Shown: positions 25,812-35,492 of the stretch, one piece after another
How the letters are laid out: each line of letters starts with the position of its first letter
Numbering within the stretch: the first letter of the stretch is position 1
The notes under the pieces: generated by a model
What the model was told of the DNA's origin: nothing
The model's database searches: none
Seen by the model: only the letters and a program-made list of their open reading frames with translations
From: Pseudomonadota bacterium
GTDB taxonomy: Bacteria; Tectomicrobia; Entotheonellia; Entotheonellales; Entotheonellaceae
Assembly: GCA_005777235.1 (NCBI GenBank)
Contig: SXND01000246.1
Location: forward strand, 1-36,335
Reading direction: 5' to 3'
DNA: 36,335 bases
Position numbers and translations under genes: made by a program

Positions 25812-26325
25812 TCACACTGGCGTGCTATAGGCATAGCCGTCCTTTGTGTGGATGACGGTCAGATACTTCGGGTGCACATCCAGCCCGTTCAGGTGGACAC
25901 TGGCACGCTGCCGGATCGTCAGACGCCCGACATGGTGCCCAGCGTGTTTGCCTGCTGGGATCCTCGCCTCGCTCATGTCTCCCGTTGCACACCCCAGGCA
26001 TGTGGTCGCGCGGCACCGGTGCCGGCTCGGGAACCCGTAGGCATCCGTGCGACACATCTGCCGCGAGCCGTGTCCGACAGCTTTGATCTACAGCAGCTGC
26101 TGACTCGCGACTGCCAGCGTGTCTGGCGTACTTGCCCCGACACATGCGGCGGCGTCCCAATGGGATTTGGCCATGCGCAGTCGTACGCGGTTGGACTCGG
26201 TACGCCCACCCGTGCCTGTCTCAACAGGTTGCCCAGTCGTCTTGAGGGCTTCATAGAGCGTCCAGCGGGTCGTATTGACCGCCGCGGCGTCTTTGAGCGG
26301 CTGCTTGGCCTGCGCCTGCACCTGA
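25812..26325 (-). pseudogene. IscB-type (RRXRR/HNH, OMEGA) nuclease, C-terminal remnant
   Basis: One continuous frame reads VQAQAKQPLKDAAAVNTTRW, TLYEALKTTGQPVETGTGG, RMAKSHWDAAACVGAS, then an in-frame TAG (26088-26090), IKAVGHGSRQMCRTDAYGFP, CATGDMSEARIPAGKHAG, HHVGRLTIRQ and ends TKDGYAYSTPV. This is the order of IscB proteins after the HNH domain: RuvC-III region, then the C-terminal DNA/RNA-binding part. The RuvC-III motif, HxxD in relatives, reads H-W-D-A, so the catalytic Asp is lost or shifted. The N-terminal RuvC-I, bridge helix, RuvC-II and HNH are absent, and so is the place where the guide (omega) RNA would lie. Family assignment rests on remembered motifs. Confidence 0.7.
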
Positions 26326-26366
26326 GGAAAGCCGAACGCCCACGTTGAGCCGCCGCCCCCACCCAC

Positions 26367-26423
26367 CGACCCTCGCCTACCCCAAAAACCTACGCTGGGG
26401 GCGGTCGGCTCCAGGGGGTGGTT
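26367..26423 (-). repeat. NHPLEPTAPS-encoding segment next to the IscB remnant
   Basis: The frame entering the IscB remnant encodes NHPLEPTAPSVGFWGRRGS, low-complexity, proline-rich and unlike IscB. I recall similar PLEPTAP peptides as recurrent intergenic repeats in other genomes, but cannot verify it here. The rest of 26424-26617 shows no recognisable feature. Confidence 0.25.
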
Positions 26424-26617
26424 CGGCACGGCAACCTCGGACTGACGCTGGAGCCCTGCCAGCACCCCCGCTACAGGGCACACCAGCGCGACTCCGTCTC
26501 TGCCCCTGGTTGCTCCTGCCTCTGTCGCTGGTCGCTATACTGCTTCGCCTGCACATAGAGCCTAAAAAATTGCTCCCCGACGTAAAAACCGCCTTCAGCA
26601 GAAATCACCTGCGGATT

Positions 26618-26962
26618 CTACACACGCTGGTTTGACCGCGCTTCCGCTGGTCGTGTCGCCTGGCGAGGTTGCGGGGCTAGCCCCAGGGTTTCCTCGCTAT
26701 TTCTAGAAGCGACCAGAGCATTTTTGGTATCGATTTGTGCCGCTACAAGCGCCAGAAAGCAGTCGACAAGGCCTAGGCCCGCCAGGGAGTTCGCCACAGT
26801 GAGCACGCCACTGCCCATGGCAGTGAGGCCAGCCAGGAACCCCCATTGGAACGCGGCGAGTTTTCCTAAGGTCGTGATGACACCTGCCAGGCAACCAATG
26901 ATGGCGACTATTTGGGCCATCAGACGGACCAAGCCGGATAACTGAGGCATTGCCATTTTCAT
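26618..26962 (-). CDS. Small membrane protein, unknown function
   Basis: A protein of 114 residues with two likely TM helices, LVRLMAQIVAIIGCLAGVIT (10-29) and about 38-72 (WGFLAGLTAMGSGVLTVANS, LAGLGLVDCFLALVAA), then a polar tail rich in Arg, Gln and Pro. GAAGAAGG lies 8 nt before the ATG. No family recognised. It sits between the IscB and IS110 remnants, so it could be passenger DNA. Confidence 0.45.
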   Translation of the reverse strand: MKMAMPQLSGLVRLMAQIVAIIGCLAGVITTLGKLAAFQWGFLAGLTAMGSGVLTVANSLAGLGLVDCFLALVAAQIDTKNALVASRNSEETLGLAPQPRQATRPAEARSNQRV

Positions 26963-27096
26963 GTGTTGTGCCTTCTTCCAAACGCCGAACGCTACGCGTC
27001 AGGCGCCGCTGATAGCCACAGCGAGGAACGAGCGTAGCAACTGTCTTGATTGTCAAGGACTATTTTCTCTCATGCAGCGATAAAATTCTCCTGGGG

Positions 27097-27838
<742 letters not shown>

Positions 27839-28060
27839 ACGGCGACTCCTTCCTGGCCCAGCCTTGCAGGATACGGGCTCATGGGTTCCGGGCAACTATG
27901 CGGGCTCTGGGAGTCCCGACCGTGACGACCCACGCGCCGCTCCGGTCTCCGAGGATCTGAGGCTGATCGGTCTGTCACAGCCGAGTACGCCGTGACGGGG
28001 AGTTTCCCACATCACCCCTTTAAAGATACAAGGCTATTGGCGGTCGCCTGCAAGCGATTG

Positions 28061-28426
28061 TTAGGCCCAGGGATCCTCCCTGGCACGCCAGGTGCTCTGC
28101 GCAACATCCCGCATGACGACCAGTAAACCAGGCCATTCCTCTACGGAAAACTGCGGCATCGCCTGCATGATACGCTGGTGGATCCTCTCTCGATTCGGAC
28201 GTCGCAGTCGTATGACGAGCATGCCATGATGCGGGACTGCCCGATATTGTGTGAACCCCTTATCCGTCGTAATCAACAGGCGCTCGTCGCGCTGCGCCAT
28301 GCCCCAGAGCGTAGCGTCTTGCATCCCTTGCGCTGGCGTGCCACGGATATCGTGGACGTCATGACCCAGTAGACGCAGGGCTTGGACAGTCATGAGAGGA
28401 ATATGCTCATCAACGAGGATCTTCAT
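28061..28426 (-). CDS. DUF5615 PIN-like toxin
   Basis: A 121-residue PIN-like protein, the probable toxin of a DUF433/DUF5615 pair. It begins MKILVDEHIPLMTVQALRLL with the first acidic residues (D6, E7), then GHDVHDIRG, and has LLITTDKGFTQY with the conserved TxDxxF. The C-terminal part is basic. It overlaps the antitoxin stop as ATGA. PIN-like toxins of this type are presumed RNases, but this family has little direct data. It appears intact. Confidence 0.85.
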   Translation of the reverse strand: MKILVDEHIPLMTVQALRLLGHDVHDIRGTPAQGMQDATLWGMAQRDERLLITTDKGFTQYRAVPHHGMLVIRLRRPNRERIHQRIMQAMPQFSVEEWPGLLVVMRDVAQSTWRAREDPWA

Positions 28427-28659
28427 ACCTCGCTCGACAAGACCTCAAGAGGGGTCACCTGTTCTTCGGCCAGTGACGCCGCATAGTCGAAACAGGCAAG
28501 AATATCGTCCCGTGTCAACGAGGGATATTCTTGGAGCAGATCCTCAAGAGTATCCCCATGGGCCAGCATTCGCAGGATTTGATGCACCGGGATGCGTGTG
28601 CCTTTGACACAGGCTTCCCCATGACACACTTTGGGATCAATAGTAATCCGGTTGCCCAT
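28423..28659 (-). CDS. DUF433 antitoxin-type protein
   Basis: A 78-residue winged-helix-like protein, MGNRITIDPKVCHGEACVKG, TRIPVHQILRMLAHGDTLED, LLQEYPSLTRDDILACFDYA, the complete DUF433 pattern. It is usually paired with a DUF5615 toxin and thought to bind both it and the promoter. It overlaps the toxin start by four bases. A good ribosome binding site (GGAGGGAAG) precedes 28659. Confidence 0.9.
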   Translation of the reverse strand: MGNRITIDPKVCHGEACVKGTRIPVHQILRMLAHGDTLEDLLQEYPSLTRDDILACFDYAASLAEEQVTPLEVLSSEV

Positions 28660-28784
28660 GCGCTTCCCTCCTTTGGTGCTGAGAAACTTTGCCCTTCAAG
28701 CATCTTACCACTCTGGACGTTTTGGAGCCGAACGCTGCCGCTCCACTGCTTTGTTGGGCGGTTGCTCCTCGTATGAGCCTTAGG

Positions 28785-28967
28785 TCACACAAGGAGATGC
28801 TCAGGGGTGCCTTCTCCTGCAAGATCAGTCGGCTTGCAAATGACAAGACTACCTACCCGGTCGAAATCTCCATGCGCAGTTGCCAGTTGCGTGAGCCCCT
28901 GTTCACGCATAAAGGCCATGACAAAGGAGTCGTTCGTCAGGCATGTGGTGTTGGGCAAGCCATGCAT
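28785..28967 (-). pseudogene. VapC-type PIN toxin, C-terminal fragment
   Basis: CLTNDSFVMAFMREQGLTQL then ATAHGDFDRVGSLVICKPTD matches the end of PIN domains: L-TND-x-I-A-M, GLT-LATxDxDFDRV. The aspartate expected in the LAT-D step is replaced by H. The N-terminal half with the first catalytic Asp is missing and no antitoxin is adjacent. The rest of 28968-29215 holds nothing recognisable. Confidence 0.65.
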
Positions 28968-29215
28968 CGATCAGACCGAGGAGCGTTTCGCGTTCATTTA
29001 CTAGAACCTTATTTAGATTATAAGCAACTAGTTATGCAAGAGTCATGACACCCCCTCTTCTGTCCATAGCCAAACTTTTTCGCAAGTTTACCATAGAATG
29101 CTGAGAGCGCGCATGCTACGTAGCCCAATGCCTAGCATCATCTGCATGCTGGCCGTTAGGCGCCCTTCGGAACTGGCCCAGGTTGTTCACGCACCTGATC
29201 CCGTGCGACCTCACC

Positions 29216-30946
29216 CTAGACGCCACTGAGGACTTCATCCACGGACCTCGCCACGATGTATTGCGCAGGCGCCTCGCGTACTTGTAGCGCCTTGAAGTGC
29301 GCCCTGCCACATTCGATCTTTGCGCTCTCCTTGTCGCGGAGGTCGTCGGTGAACAGGCTGCTTTTTGTTTCGACCACAAAGTAAAGCCGCTCGGCTCCGT
29401 CTTTCTCCACCAGCACGGCCCAGTCGGGGTTGTAAGGCCCGAGGGGAGTCGGAACTTTGAACCAGCCCGGGAGCTTGGCGTACACCTTGATCGCCTCGTT
29501 CTTCTCCAGGTCGTCGGCAAAGGTACGCTCAGTGTCGGACTGGTAGATCACCTGTTCGTGAACCGACTTGTTGGCGTCGATCATCGACTTGAGGTAACCG
29601 GACAGCTCCTCCGTCTCAAAAAGCTGCTGGGCGTAGTACGCCTCCTCGCCGATGCGCTGGTACTTGATCCCATCCACCAACGCCATGCGCTTGGCGCGGT
29701 TGATGATCTCGGCGGCGAGTTCGATGTACTGCTGCGGGTTGCGCTTGAAGTCATCGAGCCGGCCGCTGTCCACGAGGATGCGGTGGATGCTGCGGCGCGT
29801 GAGCTGGGTCTTGTCCTGAAGGTCCGTGAGGATGTCGGGCAGTTCGATGTCGCCTTCGTCGAGCGTCACGGGTGCAGAGGTGACCGTTTCCCTCGTGTCC
29901 ACGCCGGAGCGACCTATGGCCAGATCCGCCTTGCGCCATTGTAGACGGGTTTTGGCGATCGAAGGCGCATCAGCAAGCGCTTTGACGCAGGTCAACAGCA
30001 GCGCCTCGTTGTCGAACTGCACGCGGTAGGTGGTCTTGTGCTTGATGCGCTCCCACAGTGCCTTGAAGTCCGCGCCTTGCAGCACGGCCTGGCGGCTCTT
30101 CACTTGCCTGCGCTCGTCGGCATTCTTGATCTCCAGGCGGCCGGCGAGCTTGCGCAGAATCTCCTGCACCTGCGGCAACTGGGCGGCGAACGGCTCCGGC
30201 AGGGTCAGCGTGCCGTCCTTGAGCGCCGTGCGTAGCGCGTCCTGCACCTTGCCCTGGGCGTTCACGAGACCAGCGGTTTTCAAGTGCTCCCACAGCACCT
30301 TCGACTGGTCGAAGCCTAGCGGCGCGGGTTGGCCATCGGCTCCGGTGGTGGTGATTCCGGCGAACTGGTGCGATTCTACGATGCCGAAGCGGATGCCGGT
30401 TGCGTCCTCGATCTCCTTCTGGAGTTTCTCGGCGAACTGTTCGTAGCTCTCGGTGGCGATCACGGTCAGCGTGTTGATCTCGAAGCCGTGCAGGCGCTCG
30501 CCGTTCTGGTTCACGCACAGGCGCAGACCGCGTCCGATGGTCTGGCGGCGCTGCTGCTCCGACGCCATCTCCCGCAGGGCGCAGATCTGAAAGACATTTG
30601 GATTGTCCCAGCCTTCGCGCAGGGCAGAGTGGGAGAAGATGAACTTCAGCGGCGTTTCGAGGCTCAGAAGCCTCTCCTTGTCCCGCATGATCAGGCTGTA
30701 GGTGTCATCGTCCGCGACCGTAGTGCCCTTGGTGTCCTTGAACACCTCCACCGTCTTGCCCGCCACCTTCTTCCTGTCGATGGAGAAGTAGCCGTTGTGC
30801 ACATCCTCAACGGCGGTCGTCAGGTCCACTTCCTTGAAGAGCGTCTGGTAGTCGGGGTGCCTGGCGAGGCGGCGGTATTCCTCCTCGAAGATGCGGGCGT
30901 AGTCGCCCTTCACCGGGTTGCCGTCGGCGTCGTACTGCCGGTATTT
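29216..30946 (-). pseudogene. res: Type III restriction enzyme Res, C-terminal part downstream of a TAG
   Basis: Continues the Res reading frame directly after the TAG at 30947-30949 (KYRQYDADGNPVKGDYARIF). It has helicase motif V/VI segments, IFSHSALREGWDNPNVFQI and SEQQRRQTIGRGLRLCVNQ, and a long middle domain. The C-terminal endonuclease domain reads PDWAVLVEKDGAERLYFVVE with TKSSLF, the PD...ExK catalytic pattern. The end VARSVDEVLSGV is family-like. Without read-through only a fragment starting at an internal Met (30913) could be made, with no signal that favours it. Confidence 0.88.
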
Positions 30947-32254
30947 CTACACGGCATCGATGAAGAAGAGGCTGAGCACCTTGATGCCCTGCGGTCGCAG
31001 TCGCTTCTCCTTGTCCAGGTGTTCCTTGATGGTGCGCTGGATCATCTGGCGCTGCACCGCCAGCGCGTCCACGTCGCCGTAGGCTTGGCCGGGCCGCAGG
31101 TATTCCTCGCCGCCCGGAAAGCGCAGCTCCATGAACTTGTCGTCCTTGGCATCCCGGATGTCCTGCCCGATGATGTGGTCGCGGTAGATCTGCCTCTTCG
31201 TGACTTCTTCGAGCTTGTCGAGCGGCGCCACGGTGACCGTTTGCCGGGCGACGCCGTGCGCCGTGGCGACGTCCAGCTCCACCTTGGCGCCCACCACACT
31301 CTTGCCACGGGATACCGGCGCGATGAACCGCACGTACGCCTTGTTGTGCCCGCCCTCCACAGAGGCTGCCGCCACTTCGATCTGCTTCACTAGCTTGCGC
31401 TCGTAGGCGTCCACCGCGTCGAGCTTGAAGACCACGTGGTGCGCCTCTTTGGGCGTCGCGGAATAGCGCAGGTTGCAGAGCGGATTCATCCGCTCCATGG
31501 CCTTCTTGCCCTTGCCGTCGAGTCCGCCTTCCACGCTCTGCGGCTCGTCCACGATCAGGATGGGGCGCGTCGCCCGGATCAGGTCGATGGGCTTCTCGCC
31601 GCCCGTCTTTTCGCTGGGGCGATACATCACGTTCTTCGATTTCTCGCGCCGGGCGGCCTCGTCCGCTTCCTCTGTCTGCGCCTGTTGTTCGTCGCCGAAC
31701 TTGTTGATGGCGCCGACCGTCATCACCATGATCTGGATCTGCGGGCTGGTGGCGAAGTTGCGCACCTGGCCGAGCTTCGCCGAGTCGTAGATGAAGAAGT
31801 CGAAGGGCGCGCCGGCGTAGAGCCCCTTGAGGTGTTCCGCCGCGGTCTCGATGGTGTGATAGACGCCTTCCTTGATCGCGACCGAGGGCACCACGATGAC
31901 GAACTTGGTGAAGCCGTAGCGTTTGTTGAGCTCGAAGACGGTGCGCAGATAGACATAGGTCTTGCCCGTGCCGGTTTCCATCTCGACGGTGAAATCGCCG
32001 GATGTGATCGTGGCCGACGGCGCAAGGCCGTGACGGAGCTGGATAGCGTGCAGGTTCGCGCGCAGCTCGTCATCGAGCAGGGTCAGCCGGTTGCCGATGC
32101 CGAGGTCGTTCTCCAGCAACGACAGTTGCCCACTGGCGGCGTCCCGCGTCACGGTGAACTCCGTCCGGCAGGTCTCCTGCCCGTGGAACAGTCCGCAGAC
32201 TGCCTCGATGGCCTGGAGCTGGTAGTCGAGGTTGGGCTCGAAGTGGAGTTTCAT
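30947..32254 (-). pseudogene. res: Type III restriction enzyme Res, N-terminal helicase part ending at an in-frame TAG
   Basis: Res uses ATP to translocate along DNA and cuts when two Mod-bound sites meet. This 435-residue part has a complete first RecA domain: Q-motif-like LDYQLQAIEAV, Walker A METGTGKTY (92-100), VIVVPSVAIKEGVYHTIE, motif II DEPQ (236-239) and motif III LRYSATP (262-268). It ends LSLFFIDAV followed by TAG where homologues continue with an acidic residue and KYRQYD, a single G-to-T type change from GAG. Rejoining both parts gives 1012 residues, the normal Res length. It follows mod by 10 bp. Confidence 0.9.
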
Positions 32255-32264
32255 GACTGCACCC

Positions 32265-34289
32265 TCACAGGCTCCGCACGGTTTCGAGGCCGTGCTGCTG
32301 GAGGATGGCGGTGAGGTTGGTCTTGGCCACGTCGTCGGCGAAGGCGCTGTCGCGGAAGACGACGGTGGTTTCTCCGGCGGGCTTCAGCTCCTTGTGCCAC
32401 GCCACGAGGCCGAGCGCCAGCGGCTCCACGGTGGACTGCGGAATTTTTTCGGAGAGGCAGGCGAGCACTGTGCCCGCGCCTATGCTGTGGACTTCGTGCT
32501 TGCCGATTTTTTTCATTTCAATCGGCACGCAGAGGTCGAGGCCGAGCTTGAGGAGCAGCTCGAAGAGGATGTCCTGCTCGGTGCGGTCGGTCTTGAGGTG
32601 CTCAATGGAGGCTTCGAGGGTTTCGGCGAGCTTGTCGCGGTCCGGCTCCCACGCCCGGATGTTGCTGCTGGCGAGCTTGAAGACGCGGAAGCCGAGGTCG
32701 CCCGCGAACAGCGGGTTCTCCTCCCGAATCTTCTTACCAGCCCGGCGCAGGCGTTCTTTGGTCAGTTCGGCGATGGTGAGAGGTTGGCCAAGTTCGCTAC
32801 AAAATTCGGCGGCCACTTTCTGGTCTTTGTCGGTTGGGTCCAGCAGCTCAGGAAGTTGAACAAGCACGAAGCGGCGATGCCCGTTGTCAGCGACGTTCTG
32901 AAGAAAAACTCCGTGTCCTGTTGAGCCCGAACCAGCAAAGAAGTCGCATACCAAATCGTCGGGGCCGGTAAGATATGCGACCAATCGCCGCAAATCGTCC
33001 ACCGGCTTGGGATTGTCGAATACACGCTTTCCGTCGAACAGTGCATTGAACTGATTGGCAGAAGTCTGTGCGTAACTATAGTGAACGCTCACCATCACTT
33101 GGTCGCTATTCTCGAACAGGTTTGTTCTCACCCGCGGAACCGTCGTTTCATCGGGTCCAAAGACAATTCGCCCTTTCCCTACCTCCTCCCAAAACCGTTC
33201 AGGCTTTGGATAACGCCAACCGCTGATTGGTAACTTGCACGCTTGTTTGGTGGTTGGATGTAAGACCTCGTATCGCGGGCCATCTCCTCCCGGCCAGTTG
33301 ATGTTTCCGTCATCTCGATACGGGCCTTTCTCGTCAATCTTTGTGAAGCGAGTTAGAGGGAAGCGAGGATCGTCAGCGGGAATCTTCGCGTAGAAGTCGA
33401 GTATCCCTTTGCGAACGCGATCCCAATCGCCTCCGGTTTCCTTTCGCAGTCGCTCGAACTCGGCCTTTACTTCGTCAACCCCATCTTTCTGCCCTCTGAA
33501 AACGGTCTGAGTTGCGGCAAGAAGAGACTCGTTTTTGAAGTAACCGAGCATGTATTCGTGGCCGACGGAAAAATACTTCGCATCGTTCTTTCGATTCCGG
33601 TCCCAAACGAGAACGGCCATGAAATTTTCTTCGCCGAAAACTTCATCTGCAATTCGGCGCACATTAGCCACTTCGGCATCGTCGATACTTATCAAAATCA
33701 CCCCATCCTCGCGCAGTAGATTCCGCGCCAGCTTGAGGCGGGGATACATCATATTGAGCCAGTCGGTGTGGAAGCGGCCGGAGGCTTCGGTGTTGGAGGA
33801 GAGTTTCCTGCCGCCCTCGCCGGTCTGGCCGGTGAGTTCGAGGTAGTTTTTGATGTTGTCCTGGAAGTTGTCGGGATAGACGAAGTCCTTGCCGGTGTTG
33901 TAGGGCGGGTCGATGTAGATGAGTTTCACCTTCCCGGCATAGGATTTCTGGAGGAGCTTGAGGACTTCGAGGTTGTCGCCCTCGATCATGAGGTTCTGGG
34001 TGGTGTCCCAATCCACGCTGTCTTCCGGGCAGGGGCGCAGGGTGCCGGTGGAAGGAGTGAGGGCGAGCTGGCGGGCGCGGCGTTTGCCATGCCAGTTGAG
34101 GCCATATTTCTCCTCCGCATCGGTGACAGTCTTGTCGCCCACGAGCTGCTTGAGCACGTCGACATTCACCGCCACGCCGTCCGGCCCCTCGGTGACGAGC
34201 TCGGGGAAGAGCGCCCGCAGCGCGGCGAGGTTCGCGGCGGCGAGATCGGGGGACTTGGTTTCGGGGTCGGCGGCGGTCAGCTTCTTCAT
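32265..34289 (-). CDS. mod: Type III DNA methyltransferase Mod (beta-class N6-adenine)
   Basis: Recognises an asymmetric site and methylates adenine in one strand; it also gives Res its specificity. It has 674 residues. The catalytic motif IV is IYIDPPYNTGKDFVYPDNF (DPPY 127-130), preceded by LMIEGDNLEVLKLLQKSY. The SAM motif DFFAGSGSTGH lies after it at about 447-457, the beta-class order. The middle is the variable target-recognition region. GGAG stands 6 nt before ATG 34289; a TTG at 34301 is less likely. All catalytic motifs are intact, so methylation should persist even with res broken. Confidence 0.95.
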   Translation of the reverse strand: MKKLTAADPETKSPDLAAANLAALRALFPELVTEGPDGVAVNVDVLKQLVGDKTVTDAEEKYGLNWHGKRRARQLALTPSTGTLRPCPEDSVDWDTTQNLMIEGDNLEVLKLLQKSYAGKVKLIYIDPPYNTGKDFVYPDNFQDNIKNYLELTGQTGEGGRKLSSNTEASGRFHTDWLNMMYPRLKLARNLLREDGVILISIDDAEVANVRRIADEVFGEENFMAVLVWDRNRKNDAKYFSVGHEYMLGYFKNESLLAATQTVFRGQKDGVDEVKAEFERLRKETGGDWDRVRKGILDFYAKIPADDPRFPLTRFTKIDEKGPYRDDGNINWPGGDGPRYEVLHPTTKQACKLPISGWRYPKPERFWEEVGKGRIVFGPDETTVPRVRTNLFENSDQVMVSVHYSYAQTSANQFNALFDGKRVFDNPKPVDDLRRLVAYLTGPDDLVCDFFAGSGSTGHGVFLQNVADNGHRRFVLVQLPELLDPTDKDQKVAAEFCSELGQPLTIAELTKERLRRAGKKIREENPLFAGDLGFRVFKLASSNIRAWEPDRDKLAETLEASIEHLKTDRTEQDILFELLLKLGLDLCVPIEMKKIGKHEVHSIGAGTVLACLSEKIPQSTVEPLALGLVAWHKELKPAGETTVVFRDSAFADDVAKTNLTAILQQHGLETVRSL

Positions 34290-34297
34290 TTCAATCT

Positions 34298-34353
34298 CCA
34301 ATGATCAATGATCACTGTTCATTGATCATTGGTCATTGATCATTGGTCACTGT
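34298..34353. repeat. Inverted and direct repeat array between mod and the four-helix-bundle gene
   Basis: CCAATGATCAATGA (34298-34311) pairs perfectly with TCATTGATCATTGG (34319-34332) across TCACTGT. The right arm is then repeated in tandem (34333-34346), followed by TCACTGT again. The four-helix-bundle stop lies just beyond. A diverged relative lies on the other side of that gene (34731-34772). Confidence 0.7.
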
Positions 34354-34710
34354 TCACTTCTTATTGATTCTCGTCGTCTTCAGGATAGCGAAGAGTATGC
34401 GGGCGACTTCATCGACATCCGCAAAAATGCTTGTGTGTGACTTTTCATCGATATAGCCGGTGTCCTTCAGCAGATTGAGACAGTACTTTGTCTCCTGAGA
34501 TTCCTTGTACGTGATGGAAACCTTGGCGGAAAGATCGGCCTCCGAAATCGCCCCATTGGCTTCGGCTAGATTGGCACCGATCGACGTTCCGCTACGAAGC
34601 AACTGCTTGGATAAAACAAACTCCCGCTTTTCCTCGGTTAGATGCTGGAAAGCCCGGACGATACGAATCGCCAGCGCATACGCTTTGTCGTAAGCAGGAT
34701 TCGGCTTCAC
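34354..34710 (-). CDS. Four-helix-bundle protein (S23/IVP family)
   Basis: A 118-residue all-helical protein. YDKAYALAIRIVRAFQHLTE, VLSKQLLRSGTSIGANLAEA and ITYKESQETKYCLNLLKDTG are the family hallmarks. Members occur as passengers in 23S rRNA intervening sequences and in isolated repeat-flanked cassettes; bAvd of diversity-generating retroelements shares the fold. The start is GTG 34710, overlapping the DUF4391 stop as GTGA. It interrupts a defence operon with which it probably has no functional tie. No reverse transcriptase is near. Confidence 0.85.
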   Translation of the reverse strand: MKPNPAYDKAYALAIRIVRAFQHLTEEKREFVLSKQLLRSGTSIGANLAEANGAISEADLSAKVSITYKESQETKYCLNLLKDTGYIDEKSHTSIFADVDEVARILFAILKTTRINKK

Positions 34711-35492
34711 TTTCGCGCCCCCTGGCAGGTCATTCTCAATTGTTCAATGATCGTTGCTAATTGTTCATTGACCCGCTTGAGTTCCAGGTTCAGTTCCACG
34801 CGCCGCGACATCTGCTTCTCTTTCGCGGCGGTGGCCCGCAGGCGGGCGATCTCCGCATCGAGTCGGGCGCATTCTTGCAGGGCGTCGCGCCGGGCCGCCG
34901 CGTGTTCGGCATCGGCAGCGACCGCAAAGGTACCGGTCACGCGCGCCGCTTGCAGCGCCAGCAGCGTGTCGATCCAGCCCTGATACAGCGTATGCAGTGT
35001 GGTGCGTGGCTGCTTTCCCAGCGCCAGAGCGTCTCGGAAGGCAGGCCAGCTTTCGCCATCGTGCTCCGCGTCCCACTCCGCGGCGACCACGTCGCCCTCC
35101 AGCACCGTCTTGCCCGCCTCGCCCTGCGACCAGCGCTTGTGGGCGGCGGACAGTTCCGGCCGTTCGCCCTGCTCCGTCAACAGCAACAGCGGATACGGCA
35201 CTGCCCGATGCACCAACTCAACCAGCCGCGCCGTTTTGGCCGCGGCCCGCAGGGTGAGGCGCAGCACCGCGATCTCCAGATACTCCCGCACGTCGTCGCG
35301 GTACTCCGGCACGCCGATGGTCGTGGGCTTGAGCGCCGCCAGCCAGAGCAGCTCCTCGATGCCATCGTTGATGAGGCGCTTGTCAGCGGCCGTGGGCGCG
35401 CCGTTCTCCAGCAGCAGCTTCTTGGGCACGCGCTGATTGACGCGGCTGCTGGCGGGCAGGTCGAGCGCTTCGATGAGCGTGTCACCGTTCAT
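34707..35492 (-). CDS. DUF4391 domain protein of the defence operon
   Basis: A protein of 261 residues matching DUF4391, usually found between a SNF2-like helicase and a site-specific methyltransferase. The N-terminal half includes RVPKKLLLENGAPTAADKRL, the middle is mixed alpha/beta (LVHRAVPYPLLLLTEQ), and the C-terminal 60 residues form a coiled coil (LQECARLDAEIARLRATAAK onward). Its last 15 or so codons are built from the ATTGTTCAATGA-like repeat, so the original end may have been replaced by the four-helix cassette. The start overlaps the helicase stop as ATGA. The role is unknown. Confidence 0.8.
   Translation of the reverse strand: MNGDTLIEALDLPASSRVNQRVPKKLLLENGAPTAADKRLINDGIEELLWLAALKPTTIGVPEYRDDVREYLEIAVLRLTLRAAAKTARLVELVHRAVPYPLLLLTEQGERPELSAAHKRWSQGEAGKTVLEGDVVAAEWDAEHDGESWPAFRDALALGKQPRTTLHTLYQGWIDTLLALQAARVTGTFAVAADAEHAAARRDALQECARLDAEIARLRATAAKEKQMSRRVELNLELKRVNEQLATIIEQLRMTCQGARK

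Noticed and set aside
26088..26370. A degenerate second acyl-CoA dehydrogenase C-terminus
   Set aside because: First impression from TRWTLYEAL, similar to ARWTTYEAL of the neighbour; the continuation through HWDAAACVGAS, GHGSRQMCRTDAYGFP and HVGRLTIR fits IscB instead.
29297..34304. Long plus-strand open frames (for example 30329-31393 and 31436-32314) opposite mod and res
   Set aside because: They mirror the codon pattern of mod and res and encode Val/Leu/Gly-rich nonsense; shadows.
34298..34353. CRISPR-like array
   Set aside because: Repeats are only 14 bp, adjacent or with 7-bp gaps, without unique spacers; no cas genes.
34354..34710. Accessory protein of a diversity-generating retroelement
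   Set aside because: No reverse transcriptase, template repeat or variable repeat is in the window.
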